Source of the DNA: Tretioscincus oriximinensis
Lineage: Eukaryota; Chordata; Lepidosauria; Squamata; Gymnophthalmidae
Length of the DNA: 64,000 nucleotides
Assembly (NCBI GenBank): GCA_022410635.1
Contig: JAJVDF010000298.1
Location: 1,347,755-1,411,754, forward strand
Direction of reading: 5' to 3'
The translations under genes were made by a program, and so were the position numbers. The notes below the pieces were generated by a model, which was given only the letters and a program-made list of their open reading frames with translations, did not search any database and had not been told where the DNA came from. This document shows, piece by piece, positions 1 to 11,555 of this stretch (positions are counted from its first letter, which is position 1; the number at the start of each line of letters is the position of its first letter).

Positions 1-237
1 GTGGTAGGAAATTTTATGATGAGGACTTGAAGATGCAGGTGGAAAGGAAATGCTTGATGATTTTTTTTCTTGGAAAAAACCCCCAACAGTGACAAACAGG
101 AAACGGATACCAGGTTCTCTGTCTCACTTTGAAATTAACACAGAAAATCCAAATTCAGTCAACGAAAAAAAAATCTTAATTTGTTTCTCATGTTAGTAGC
201 TAAAGCAGAAGGCTGCACTGGACTGCAGAAGAAGGTT

Positions 238-535
238 TTTGTCTCCTTCTGTTCCAGAGTGCCCAGGTGCAATTAGTGGGTGGGCTGCGGCCCAATTCAA
301 CAGGGCTTCTCGTATGTTCCTAAGAAAAAGATCATTGTAATTACTGAAGGTATTTGATTTTAGTAGAACTAATAAGGTTGGACTTGTAGCTCCTCTGCTC
401 TCACTTTTGCCAACCAAGTGGAGATTTTGCCGCCTTCTGCTTGAGCCTGCCCAGGGGCAATTGGTGGATCATTGTGTGAGTAAGAATGCTGGTCTTTGGC
501 ACGATTCACGAGGGTTCCTCTTGTGTTCTTATGAG
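238..535 (+). repeat. Two CR1/L3-like 3' tails in tandem
   Basis: 238-325 and 405-535 both contain the 3' end of a common LINE tail: GCCCAGGTGCAATTRGTGG, then CCAATTCARCAGGGCTTCT and a terminal TTCTTATG-type end. Same tail as the longer copy at 34395-34657. Confidence 0.6.
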
Positions 536-1174
536 CATCTGCACAAGGAAGCTCACCAGCAGAACATGAACAATCCTCTTAAAAGCTTCCTAGCAATTGA
601 CTTTCAGAATGACATCACTTCCTGCTGCCATTCAAGCTGGCAGCCATTGATAAATTTGCTTTACCTCCATTATCTCCACTTTAATCCACAGGCTGCTTCT
701 GGCTTCTTACATCTCAGTAATGAATATATATTTACTCACAATAGTAGCAAATCANGAGTTTTGAGCAGTAAACACTGTGTACCATGCTTCATTTTCTTTC
801 ACAGACAGGTACCACGTGATTATGCAGTATGCAAGTCCCANAAATAATGAAATGTCTCTTTGAACTCACTGTGGAACCATTCAGATGCAGCAACTGAATT
901 CCAATATGTGCTTCTCTCTTACAGAGTCTCCAGACAGCATAGCAAAGAGATTTCTCCTCAACACAGCCATCCAGACTGGGATAGGTTTGGCTCCTTTGAC
1001 ACAACATCAGATTTAATGCTTCAGAGCTCACTGGGTGTTTGAGAAAAGATAAGCAACCAATGCAGCAAACCTCCTGAAGTTCAATCTGGTTTGGTATCAG
1101 AGAAGCCTACACAAAACACTCAAATCCTCCAGTAACATGCTGACATGTCAAAGATTGTGCAAGACACAGAGGTG

Positions 1175-1300
1175 CTAGGATAAGCAAAGGGATGATTTTT
1201 TTCACCAGGGGGTCAGTGGTCTATGGAATTCACCCCCAAGGAGGTGGCGACAGCTACCAGGCTGGATAGCGTTAAGAAAGAATAAGAAAAATTATGGATC
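1175..1300 (+). repeat. CR1/L3-like fragment
   Basis: Contains the conserved stretch for a LINE C-terminus, here as DNA TTTCACCAGGGGGTCAGTGG then GGAATTCACCCCCAAGGAGG, equivalent to the W-N-x-L-P-x-E-V codons. Confidence 0.5.
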
Positions 1301-1676
1301 CGAAGTATGTCAATGGCTACTGAAATGGAAACCTAAATATTACTTCTGGGCTTTAAGAGACGGAGGATTCCTCTATTTGCCAGTTGCAGAACGTCAACCG
1401 TAGTTGAAGGTTTTGCCACCACCTGCTTATTGGGCCACAGTGGGAGAAGCCCATTAATAGAACACCCTTCTATCTCCCCCCCCCTCCTCCCAATTGCATT
1501 GCCTTTATTCCACCTGACTGCCACTGTTCTTGTTACTTTTTTGCTCCTAAGTGAGGCTGCCTGTTGGGGCCACACAAGTTAGTACAGGCTCTGGTAACAA
1601 CCCTTGAGTTCCGCCGCTGTGTGGCCANACATAGTATTAGCAAGGGGGCAGGCATGTCTTGCCCAATAGATGAATC

Positions 1677-1830
1677 GAGTTTTTATACCCCACTCTTTTC
1701 CAGAGTAGCTTACAGGTTTAATTTTCATCTGAAGGCTTACATCTCATTCTATCTTCCCCACCAGGTTAATGTTGCTATTAATTTATCTAATTGAAATGCA
1801 GATTACAACTTCGCATTTCTTTCGCAAAGC
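1677..1830 (-). mobile_element. SINE fragment (tRNA-headed squamate family)
   Basis: Reverse complement of the SINE 3' half: GTTTTTATACCCCACTC, GTAGCTTACAGGTTTAATTT, TCTGAAGGCTTACATCT, ACCAGGTTAATG. Same family as 63690-64000. Confidence 0.6.
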
Positions 1831-1849
1831 TGAAATAAATGTTGTTGTT

Positions 1850-2045
1850 ATTATTGGTTTATTTAAAAAGCGCCATCAACTTACATGACACTATNCAATA
1901 TACATATAAAAATACAATCAGTGAAACAAAGTAATAAAAAACTAAAAACATTTAAAGTTACAATTTCAAAATCACAGGTAGTTAATCATTTATTTATTTA
2001 TACTTATACCCTACCCTATATCCAAAGGTCCCAATTATAACAAAG
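1850..2045 (-). repeat. L2-like LINE 3' tail remnants
   Basis: A/T-rich sequence with TTTATTTATTTATACTTATA then CCCTACCCTATATCCAAAGGTCC, the reverse complement of the L2-like tail seen intact at 24853-25002. Confidence 0.45.
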
Positions 2046-3004
2046 ATAANCAGTGATATTGACTTGGGTGCCTTCCAGTTAATGGGCACTAATTGTGTCC
2101 ATTGCTGTCCTGTAGAGTGGCGATTGACCACAGGGGTGCGGGTTGATTAAAGGAGGATGATACAGCCGGATAGGGCAATATTTTCAGCAGCGTATCTCAT
2201 GTTGCTTCATCTTTGCTGCTGGCATTCTGGGAGAGGGGGGACTTCCTCTGTCCCTCACTAGCATGCACACTGAAGGGACTTCCAGCCCCCATTTTAGTCT
2301 ATGGTGCAACAACAATAAACAAAAAAATTCAGCAGTGTAATTCATTTTCTTCCTCACAGTCTTTCCAAGGACTTTTTTGTTTCCTCTGAAATATAAGCTT
2401 CTCAACCCACTTTCCTGTTGTTCTCTTTTATTATCAGTCCTGGGTGCATATTAAATGGCAAGTCACTCAAATAGCAAACATAACTGCATCCCATTATTTT
2501 TGAACTCATTTGCTTTCAGCTGGAGTCAATGGCTTATATTCTTTTCTTTTCCCCCTGAAGAATTCACCCTCAAAGTCAAGGCTTAGGCAGGCATAATTGT
2601 ACAATATGAAACATGCATCTTTGCTATTACAAATTAAATTCCAGACATTTCTGTTTTGCTCTTCACGAGAAGGTTGCAGGGTGAGTCAGAACATTAAATC
2701 AGTTAAGCATTGAAAAATATGGATATAATCATCGAACATTACTAATAAACAGAATAATTAACTAGATGTTTTTTTAACTTTTCTGCCATTCAGGGAATAT
2801 GGCAGATTACTACACAGTTGTGCTCTGTAAAGCATTCTGGATCTTATTTAGCATTTTCCCAGGACATTAGTGACATATTGTACTATGAATTATTGTCCCA
2901 CCAATAGTTCTGTTGTTTGGTTCATGCAAACNCCTGTGTAAAGCAAAATAGCATCATGTAAGTATTTCTGAAGGGCTGTCACACGGCAGAAAGATTAGCC
3001 CTAT

Positions 3005-3150
3005 ATATTTATTTATACATATATACACCACACCCTATACCCAAAGGTCTCAGGGTGGCCAAGAGTAAAACATCAGTACAAAAAGCAGTACAAAACAATA
3101 TCTAAAAATGGGGACAAAGATGACATTTCTTCAGCCAAAGGCCAGGTAAA
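3005..3150 (-). repeat. L2-like LINE 3' end
   Basis: Shares TATACCCAAAGGTCTCAGGG, AGTAAAACATCAGTACAAAA and GGCATTTCTTCAGCCAAAGG-type sequence with the longer minus-strand copy at 24853-25300. Confidence 0.7.
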
Positions 3151-3164
3151 AAGTTCTTGTTGGT

Positions 3165-3655
3165 ACATGGGAGGACTAGAAGCAATGTGATGAAGAATGC
3201 AAGGGAAGGAGATTCAGATTATACAGGGTGCTTCAAAAAATGTATACACACTTTGAACTTCCATAGAAAATTTGTTTACTGTTCTACAAAGTTAAATTTC
3301 AGGAAATTAGAAAGCTTAAAGTCCAATGTAAATAAAGCGTAAATAACAAATGTTAATACTGTTCAAATCGGGAAATCCTGAAATTTAACTTTGTAGAACA
3401 GTAAATACATTTTCTGTGGCACTTCAAAGTGTGTATACATTTTTGAAGCACCCTGTATATCAGAAAAAAACTTTCTGAAAGTAAGAGTGATAGGTGGAAT
3501 AGGTTGCCACAGGAGACGGTGAGTTCTCCTTTAGTAGAACTCTTCAGACTGAGGTTGGACACCATCTGTCTAGAATGGTTTAATGAATCCTGCATAGAAC
3601 AGGGATTGGACCCAGTGGCCTTGGAGATCTCTTCCAATTCTATGATTCTAATTGN
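3165..3655 (+). mobile_element. CR1 LINE 3' end, split by a mariner-type MITE
   Basis: CR1 sequence runs 3165-3222, is interrupted at 3224-3455, and resumes at 3458 with TCAGAAAAAAACTTTCTGAA through TGGAATAGGTTGCCACAGGA to the terminal CCAATTCTATGATTCTAAT. The octamer ATTCTATG repeat is the CR1 end signature. Orientation same as INF2. Confidence 0.8.
3224..3455. mobile_element. Mariner-type MITE, 232 bp, nested in CR1
   Basis: About 85-bp terminal inverted repeats starting CAGGGTGCTTCAAAAAATGT and ending in its complement, flanked by TA on both sides (3222-3223, 3456-3457). No transposase. CAGGGTG ends and TA target are typical of mariner. Confidence 0.85.
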
Positions 3656-3675
3656 CATCCATGTTGAAGATAAGA

Positions 3676-3790
3676 TGCAGCTTTATTGGGTGTGGAAAAG
3701 AGACACCAGGCGGCTTGTAAGGCCTGCAGCATCTTGTGAAAATAAATTACCTTTCCCAGTTCATTAAAGCTGCACCACTCCTGTACCAAT
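3676..3790 (+). repeat. Unnamed interspersed repeat, copy 1
   Basis: GCAGCTTTATTGGGTGTGGA...AAGAGACACCAGGCGGC...CTGCAGCATCTTGTGAA...CATTAAAGCTGCACCACTC. Matches copies at 14112-14262 and 33935-34035. I do not recognise the family. Confidence 0.5.
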
Positions 3791-4392
3791 TTTCCATGCT
3801 GATCCTTAATCTTAGTCGAACTGCAGAGATGAAACCTAGCTAGGCAACCTTAGTCGCAGTTACCACGTACTAGGGATATGCATAAACTACTCTGCTACGG
3901 TCTTTGCCGCACTAAAATATGTCAAAGCATGCCAGGTTGCAAGAATTTAGAGCTTGGAAATCTGTACCCCTCCAAAGGTAAAGGGCAGGTTAATGTCCAT
4001 TGAGGTGAAAGGGGAAACTCACCTGTCTCTGCTGTTTTCTACAGCTTTTCTGCTTTACCTGCAGGTAGGGTTTGCAGCCAGAATGGGAGGATAGTTTAGA
4101 GCACAGTCGCCAACAATATGACAGCNAACTGAATTCACCTATAATATAATGGACATACCTGGGAATAATTAGCTTGACAATCTTTCCTCAAGATAGCCAA
4201 GGCTGTTGGGCTTTTGCACAGCTCTATAAAGCTCCTATTAAGCCTCAATGAGATGAAAAGCAAAACTCTTCAGAGCAATGAGGAGCCTACCAGAATATGG
4301 TGGTCCAGACCAAGAATTATACCTAAACTCATTCACCTCTTGATCCCGCCTTCAGGGTGGAGCAACAGGCAGTATTCCTAAAATACTATTTG

Positions 4393-4665
4393 TGGAGAAG
4401 AACTGGGATTTTAAACCCTGCTTTTCTCACCTGAAGGCTTACTAAGCAGTTTACAAGCTGTTTTTCGCCCAAAGACATTCTATCTTTGCCATTGCAGTGT
4501 GATAGTACTTATTCATCTTCTTGTGATTGCTTACTTTCAAACAGCTAGGCTGGCTAAAGCTAAGGCCAGTAAGGGGCACTTAGCCTTCTCCAGCACAACA
4601 TGGGCCTTGAACGAATGACCTCTTTGTCGAAAGGCCATTCTTAANCGCTGCACCACCATGCCGGG
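4393..4665 (-). mobile_element. SINE (tRNA-headed squamate family)
   Basis: Nearly complete reverse copy: 3' end ATTTTAAACCCTGCTTTTCT CACCTGAAGG, body AACAGCTAGGCTGGCTAAAG, tRNA-like head at the right end (CGCTGCACCACCATGCC). Confidence 0.75.
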
Positions 4666-4679
4666 TCGAGAATAAGTGA

Positions 4680-4776
4680 AAACATTGCCTTCTTCTGTTT
4701 GAGACTGCCCAGGTGTGATNCAGAGTACTGGACTAGATGGGCTCTTTCCTGATTCAGCAGGACTCCTCTTATGTTA
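4680..4776 (+). repeat. CR1/L3-like 3' tail
   Basis: GACTGCCCAGGTGTGAT, GAGTACTGGACTAGATGGGC, TCAGCAGGACTCCTCTTATGTT: terminal 95 bp of the LINE tail. Confidence 0.6.
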
Positions 4777-5159
4777 TTTTATTCATTTCCCACTATCTGT
4801 TTCTATCATAGTGACATTTTTCTGTCTGCTACTTGTTAGTCCTAATACCTGAATAGTCCAGTAGTATATATATATATGTGTGTGTGAATGTCACATGTTG
4901 TTATATCAGGGATCGTTGGAGTTTTCAATTGCATGGATATCCTGCTTTATTCCAGCGTGCTAGTCTGCTGTTACTGCAAGCTTTCACAGCAGACATCTCT
5001 GAACACGCACACACGGGTCATCTTAGGCAATGTTCCATGTGGGACCTTAACATTGCAGAATGCATTCCATTCAACTTGCTGTAAAAACTGAAAGCCATGC
5101 TATCCTCAGCTCACCACAGTTTATAAAGATTCTTTGAAGAACTAGATTGAACCTTAGTA

Positions 5160-5292
5160 ATTGGAGCAGAAGAAGCAGAAGAAGGGGAAGGGAAAGAATT
5201 TGGTTTTTATGCCCAACCCTTCTCACCCAAAGGGACTCAAAGTGGCTTACAAGGTTAATTTTGGCCCGAAGGCTTACATCCTCCCTCCCTAG
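5160..5292 (-). mobile_element. SINE 3' fragment
   Basis: Reverse copy of the SINE end with a GAA-rich tail (GAAGAAGCAGAAGAAGGGGA), TTTATGCCCAACCCTTCTCA, AGTGGCTTACAAGGTTAATT and AAGGCTTACATCC. Confidence 0.7.
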
Positions 5293-6712
5293 GAATGAGA
5301 ATGGTGCATTCATGTTTATCAGCATGATTTATGTGCAGATCCTGACTGTCGCATGCATGTCCAGAAAACTGTTTGTTTCATGTGCCTTCCTTTTTTCTGT
5401 TAACACAAAGAGAGCTTGTTTAAGAAGTTGACAGCAGATGTCAAACATGAGGANAATTATTATAGGAATGCAGCATCATTGGCAGATTTTCTGCAATAGT
5501 GATATATCGGAATATAACCACTTTAATCTAGGATTACCGTGGGAATGCCAGTATAGTGGATTTTAGCTTTGTTCAGAAATAACAAAAGAGGCAACTCGGC
5601 AGCAGTGTTTTAACTCCTAAAATCTGCCTTTTATTTATAAATGTGGATAGATGCACTGCTGTGTGGACAATCCCATTGCCATGCAGTCTCTAAGCCATCT
5701 GAAATATGCCCTTTTTTCTTTGTGGTCTTCACAAACTAAGGCCTTTTTCTCTACTAAAACTATCTTTGATGATCTCCTGGAACTCGGCCTCAGGAAATGT
5801 GTGAAGCACAAAATAACATTTCTTGTCCTCCCTTTCCAGTTTTCGTTGCGTCTTCCGTTGTGTGTTTGTCAGATTGGAAGAGTTATGCAAGTTTTCAGGC
5901 TTGGGAAGCAGAAATAAGGTTTTCCTTTTCTCTCTTCTTCCCCCGCAAATTCCTTCTTTTGGCGAACTTCAGTTTCTTGGGATTGGCCTTAAAAAAGATT
6001 CACAAAGTGGGAAAAGAGAAGGGGTTGTTCTAAAACAGTTTTGGGACATTCACAAATCAAAAGGTTCTGCTAGAAATAGGCAGGCAATGAAATTTCATTG
6101 GCTTTCATCTGTTCTCACTNTTATGTGAATATTTTTCCACTCTTTCCCCATCCCCCCTTCACAGCATGTATACAACAAGCTTATTCATTGGTTTACATTC
6201 TGCAGTGTTACTCCCCTTTTTTGCCAACAGCCCACAGAGAATTTTAGCATCTGGGCTACTGTCCAAGTCACTGAGAATTCAAGAACAGCAAAGAAGGGAG
6301 AATATAGGCAGCCTTATACTAAGCCCTAGATTTATAAATTATTGTGATTGTGCTGGTTATACACAGTGTACCAGTTCTTTTTGTCTGGGTTTGGCACTCT
6401 TCCTTGCCTCAACCTTCTTTAGGAGGTAATTAAAGGTGTCACTAGTACCTTCATACAATATGTGCTATTGCAAATACTACTTTTGCAATTGATTAATGGG
6501 ATTCTGTCCATTCCTGTTATTTTTTTGATACGGCATCCTAATAAATGGACATAATTACTTCATTTTGTTCCCTTATTTTAACCTATGTCAACTTGTAGGT
6601 CTCTGTTTTTGTTCACCTTTGCCAACACTTATTTTCTTCTTGTGTTATTAGTCAGACACTTTGCTGGTGTTTAAGTGGATCATGACAACTGCTTGGTTAT
6701 CTTTCTATTGCT

Positions 6713-6735
6713 GTATTATTATTATTATTATTGCT
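6713..6735. repeat. (ATT)n microsatellite
   Basis: About seven ATT units. Confidence 0.8.
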
Positions 6736-6859
6736 ATTGGCAATATTAATAATTATAATGTTAGTAATACCACCAGACGCAACACCAATTAGCTTCTCAA
6801 ATCTCACAAGATTAGTGAGAAGCAACCTTTCCAACTGAAGACAATTTAAATCATTTTAA

Positions 6860-7000
6860 ATCAAAGGTATTTTTTCACCCAGAGGGTCATTTGTGTGTGG
6901 AATTTACTTCCAGAAGAGGTGGTGATGAGCTTCTGTGTGAAGACAGAATGCTGGATTAGCTCTGACCCAATTCAGCAGGGCTCATCTTATGTTCTTATTT
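6860..7000 (+). repeat. CR1/L3-like 3' end
   Basis: TTTTTCACCCAGAGGGTCAT, GTGGAATTTACTTCCAGAAG, then AATTCAGCAGGGCTCATCTT and ATGTTCTTA at the end. Confidence 0.65.
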
Positions 7001-7073
7001 TACTCTTCTTGGCCTTTTTTGGCATCCTCTCTAGTACATTGCCTTTTTAGAATTTAAATAAATAGCTGTACTA

Positions 7074-7250
7074 GTCTAGGCCAAGAAATCTAGCAAGGCA
7101 TCTTGTAGCACCTTGGAGACTAACAAGAAAAGGGTGGGCATCATGTTTCATAGCATCTGAAGCAGAAGATTTGCCTATGAAAGCTCATGCTGCCTACCTT
7201 TTTCTTGTTAATTTTTAAGGTGCTACTAGATTCCTTGCTAGAGCTTTAAA
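7074..7250. mobile_element. Penelope-like terminal module, palindromic copy
   Basis: Left arm TCTAGCAAGGCATCTTGTAG CACC...ACTAACAAG and right arm CTTGTTAATTTTTAAGGTGC TACTAGATTCCTTGCTAGA are inverted, with CTATGAAAGCTCATGCTGCC between. Same ends as the coding copy at 48342-49527. Confidence 0.65.
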
Positions 7251-7447
7251 AGANACTATGTATTTCAGATCAGGAGCTCCAAAGTGACTTCCTGGTCAGT
7301 TACTGGGGCAGAATGTTGGTAGGTCAAATAGTGAGGTCTATCAGCATACACGAGGCATAGAAGAACCATTTTGCCAGCACCACATGTTTAGCTACTGGGA
7401 TCATTGGGTCCCCTAGGAACTCCGAGGCCAGGAGGGAAAGATCTGCT

Positions 7448-7650
7448 TCAATAGAATCATAGAATCATAGAGTTGGAAGGGACCCCAAGGTCATCAGGTC
7501 CAACCCCCTGCTCGATGCAGGATTCATTAAACAATCCCAGAAAGATTACTGTCCAGTCTCTGTTTAAAGACTTCCAATGAAGGCGAACTCACCACTTCCT
7601 GTGGCAAACTGTTCCACCGGTTTATCACCCTTACTGTGATTGTGATAAAT
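7448..7650 (-). mobile_element. CR1 LINE 3' end
   Basis: Begins AGAATCATAGAATCATAGAG TTGGAAGGGACC, then GGTCCAACCCCCTGC and ACTCACCACTTCCTGTGGCA: textbook reverse CR1 3' end. Confidence 0.85.
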
Positions 7651-8524
7651 AGACTGTGCAATTTGGATCATCTGATCCGGATCAGAAATGCCNGGGCTTA
7701 GCTGGAATGGAATTGGCCACAGCGTCAAACTAAGGCAAATAGTATACTCCAAGTACAAAATGCTCTGAAATTTCTCTTTTTCTTCATAGATCCCCGGCCA
7801 AAAAGATCATTTTGCCTCAGAAGCAGTTAAAGCTGATTAAAAAATTAGAGGTATGCGTGAAGTAGGTTTTGAGTTTTGTTCTGAGAGTCATCCAGAGAGA
7901 TCTAATTAGCCAGCTTCTGGAAGCAAATTCTGTGTTACTTCCGTTAAACAAAGCTTCTGTTGAGGACTTTATTGCACAACGTCTCTTAAATCTACCCAAG
8001 TGCAGATAAGCCCAAGAAGAAGAAAGTGTTATTTGCTGAGAGAAATGAGCAGTTAGGATGTATATGAACTTCCTTCACTCATCCTATATGTAGTATTTCT
8101 GCTCCTTTGTATTCAGCGTTTGTCATATTCCCCCTTTCCCTGCTACATTTGATGTTTCTGCATAGTTCTTCAAAAATCATGAGTTTTTGCAATGTTTTGG
8201 CTGACATACAGTAGCCTGATCACTGCCAAGAGATCCAGCACATTCCTTTCTAATGATACACAACTATATTTTGAATGCAGGCATTTACAGCAAAAGTTGA
8301 ACTTGCAATTCTAAAAATCTGCCACAATGTCAGCATTTGTGAGAATATTCTGCCAGTGTGTTTGGGAAGGAAACCCCATTGTCTAACACAAAGATTGATT
8401 GGTTGAGTGTATTTGTATAACTCAGGTTCTGGGGGCAGGTTGTACATCAAAAGTATGAAACCAAAGGTTGCAGTGTAATAAAATTAAGAATAACAAATCA
8501 GAAACTGATAAGGATCCTTAAGAC

Positions 8525-8724
8525 TAGGCTGATCAGATGACCCTTTTTGGCGGGGGTGAAAACCCAGTTTTGCGGTGCCTCCTGGTTTTTCCTGAGGGAA
8601 TTTTTTTAAAAAAAGAACTTAAAAAAAANTTTTTTTTGAAAAAAAAAATCCTCAGCAAAAAACATACGGCACTCCAAAACCAGGTTTCTACCTATCCTCC
8701 AAAAGGGGCCATCTGGTCAGCCTA
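8525..8724. mobile_element. Foldback hAT-like MITE, copy 1
   Basis: Nearly full-length inverted repeat, ends TAGGCTGATCAGATGACCC / GGCCATCTGGTCAGCCTA. Flanked by a perfect 8-bp duplication CTTAAGAC (8517-8524 and 8725-8732). No coding sequence. Confidence 0.85.
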
Positions 8725-11147
8725 CTTAAGACCTACCTGTCATTCTCTAGTATCTGGTTAAACAGACACACTGGTACCTGAAAATATATAGTTGAAATGC
8801 TAGGTTTATTTCTGGGAAGAGTATTACATAGCCCATGTGCCACCATGTAAAAGGCATTTTTCCTTATGGTTTCTCACTTTGCTTCATTTGGATGTGGAGA
8901 GAGAGGTTCTTAATATTTAAGAAGGATTGAATTATTTTTTCAGTTCAAAACACTTTATTTAATTTTGCACAATAATACAATAAAGTATACTATTCATTAC
9001 AGTGTTTAAAAAATATTTCCCCTCTTCCACCCTCACCTTTCTTTACATCATAATCATATTCATAGAGGGGCTTACATATGGAAANTTAAATTTAATCTCA
9101 ATTTTGTTGTTTTAATCCTTATTTTTGTCTGTAAATAATCTTTGTCAACCATTTTTCCTTATAATCTCTTATTTTCTGATTATTTTCCAGATTATTAATT
9201 CTATAACTGAAAATTTCAATTGCAGTCACATTAATGATATATCAATACATCTTCTCAATTGTCCTTATAGTACTGTCCTTCCACCCACTCACTGGAACAA
9301 GTGATTATCTTATCTATAACATCTCTTACATTCATAGGTCTAATGTTTTCCAAATCTCCATGTAATACAGCAATTTTACTTGTTAGTCTTATTTGCAAAG
9401 TACAAATATTATTTATTTATTTCTCTTTCAACTTTCTCCCAGAAATCCTTTACATTTGAGCATTTCCATACTATGTGTATGAAAATGCATATTTGTGGGT
9501 ATTCATGCCAGCATGTTCCAGGGACATTTTGAAAGAAGTGTTGACAGTTTTGCCAATGTTCTATAACATTTGAAGAGTATTTTTCTTCTTGTCTCTTTCA
9601 GTTATTTTTGTTCCTTTTATTACTATAATCTCCTCCCTTCTATCTTCTTTTCTTATATCTGTTATACTCCAAGTTCCGTATAACAAAGAATATTTGGATT
9701 TACATGGCTGAAAGGTTTAACAGAAGTAATATAATGGCAAAGAGAAAAGCATGTCTATGACCCCTTTCTACACTGAGCCTTATTATACCAGTATCTCTGA
9801 TTAGGAACCTGCCATCCACATTCTGGTGCAAACTACAGCAAAGAAGACTCACCCAATTCTGAGATATACAAGTGCAATAAGGGGCAATATTCCTTTTCAT
9901 TTACTTAGTTAATCTGGAGTATTGAATTTTGATTTAATAGCAGCACCTCACATGTGCTTCACTCATATGCAACATGGAGAATATTACTGCTGAGTTGTCT
10001 TGTTTCAAGTGTCAGATTTTCAAAATTGCTGAAACCATTGATGGAGAAGATAGTGACATGGTATACAGTAGATATATGTGCACATATATCTACTGNGGGG
10101 CTATGGAAAAGAGTTGTAAAGTTCCAGTCGGAGTTGCTGCTGGGTCAGAACTGNAACAGTTAGGTAAGAATGGCCAGGAGGCAGATTGCATCAAAACATT
10201 TGGAGATACTTTCTGTTCTTTGGTGTAACAGACGCCAGAGGAAGTAGTGGGCTTGCTTTTTTTAAGCTGTTTTAGCCAAGACTGATTGGCCATCTGTTAG
10301 GCAATGCTTCCTGGATTTCTGATCCTGCACTAAGCAAAAAGAACTATTTCCTAGCATTGGGGTGCTTTAACAAAGTACATATCAAAGAGGAAGGAAGTTA
10401 TGTCCATTTACACACATATTCTGTAGCCTGCACCAAGCAGCTGTGTAGCAAACTTTATCCGCATGCAACAAGTACTATGGACTAGATTAGCTGTAGACAT
10501 GGTCTGGATTATATTTCATCATCTGACAAAAGAAGACAATATTTTGTCAGGGCAGTAGAATAGAACTTGGGCAACACTGAGGGATGTTCTTGTCCATCAA
10601 CTGCAAAGGGAGGAATACATGGAATAACACAAATTCTACACTGATATCTCTGATTAGAATAGGTTCTTGGGAGGATTCGAAACAGTCATAGGCCCTTTAT
10701 GTGTTATTCCAATCTCTGCCTTCTGCTTGGTGGCATAGACTATATTAGGTCCTACCTGGGGACTCCCATAGTATGTAGCTGATAAATCCCTATTCCAGTA
10801 TATAATCTGGAATAAGATCCCAGGCAGAAGAAACGGTAAATATCAACTAGACTGCCAATTTGTTAGATAAACCAGCAAGGGATCTTGTAGAGCCTTAGAT
10901 ACTTTCTTCTTAGACTCGTAAGGGGCTACAGAAATTCAGAAAATCCAGACTAATAATTTTTGTATTAGATAAACTGTTTATAAATTGTAATTGATTGATC
11001 TGTGTCTATCTTCAAATGGTAATCTTCACACTCTGTACAAGAAAGGTTTCTGGCCACCTTATAATTCATTCTCATCATAGAAGCACATATTTCAAGAAAA
11101 CTCATTCACCTTTTTAAGTGTTTTCTTTTCTTCTCATTTCCTCTTAG

Positions 11148-11555
11148 GACCTCCAGCCAACATGTCTCTCAAGAAAGAAGGTGCGCAAAAGAAATGGGTC
11201 GCCTTGAAAGAAAAGTTGGGGTCCCAAGACTCCGATCAAACAGAGGCCAACCTCGAAAATGCCGAACCGGAACTCTGCATCCGCCTCTTGCAAATCCCCA
11301 CTGTGGTGAACTACTCTGGACTCAAGAAGCGCCTGGAAAGTAGTGATGACAGCTGGATGGTTCAGTTTTTGGAACTCTGTGGCCTGGATCTTTTGCTCGA
11401 AGCCCTGGACAGGCTATCTGGGCGGGGAGTATCTCGAATTTCTGATGCCCTCCTACAGCTGACTTGTATTAACTGCGTAAGGGCAGTGATGAACTCTCAA
11501 AAAGGCATCGAGTACATTGTTAACAATGAAGGATACGTCAGGAAACTCTCTCAAG
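11148..11555 (+). CDS. INF2: INF2 exon 2: start codon and first part of DID
   Basis: A pyrimidine-rich acceptor ends in CTCTTAG at 11147, followed by 14 nt of 5' UTR and ATG at 11162. It encodes residues 1-131 and ends one base into codon 132 (Q|gtgaat donor). It starts the Diaphanous inhibitory domain, the armadillo-like fold that binds the C-terminal DAD. In human disease (focal segmental glomerulosclerosis, Charcot-Marie-Tooth with nephropathy) mutations cluster in this domain. The translation past 11555 in the same frame is intron. Confidence 0.95.

Larger units (their letters stand above)
1..11147. other. Upstream or intron 1 of INF2; only repeats recognised
   Basis: No exon with homology that I can recognise and no CpG-rich promoter-like block. 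The non-coding first exon and promoter are probably upstream of the window or unrecognisable. Repeats are listed separately; stretches 535-1170, 2050-3000, 3795-4390, 5295-6860, 7650-8516 and 8745-11147 hold AT-rich unique-looking DNA with short TA, TTA and T runs. Confidence 0.5.

Noticed and set aside
407..847. 146-residue plus-strand frame near the window start
   Set aside because: Begins in a CR1/L3-like tail and contains no recognisable domain; not a credible gene.
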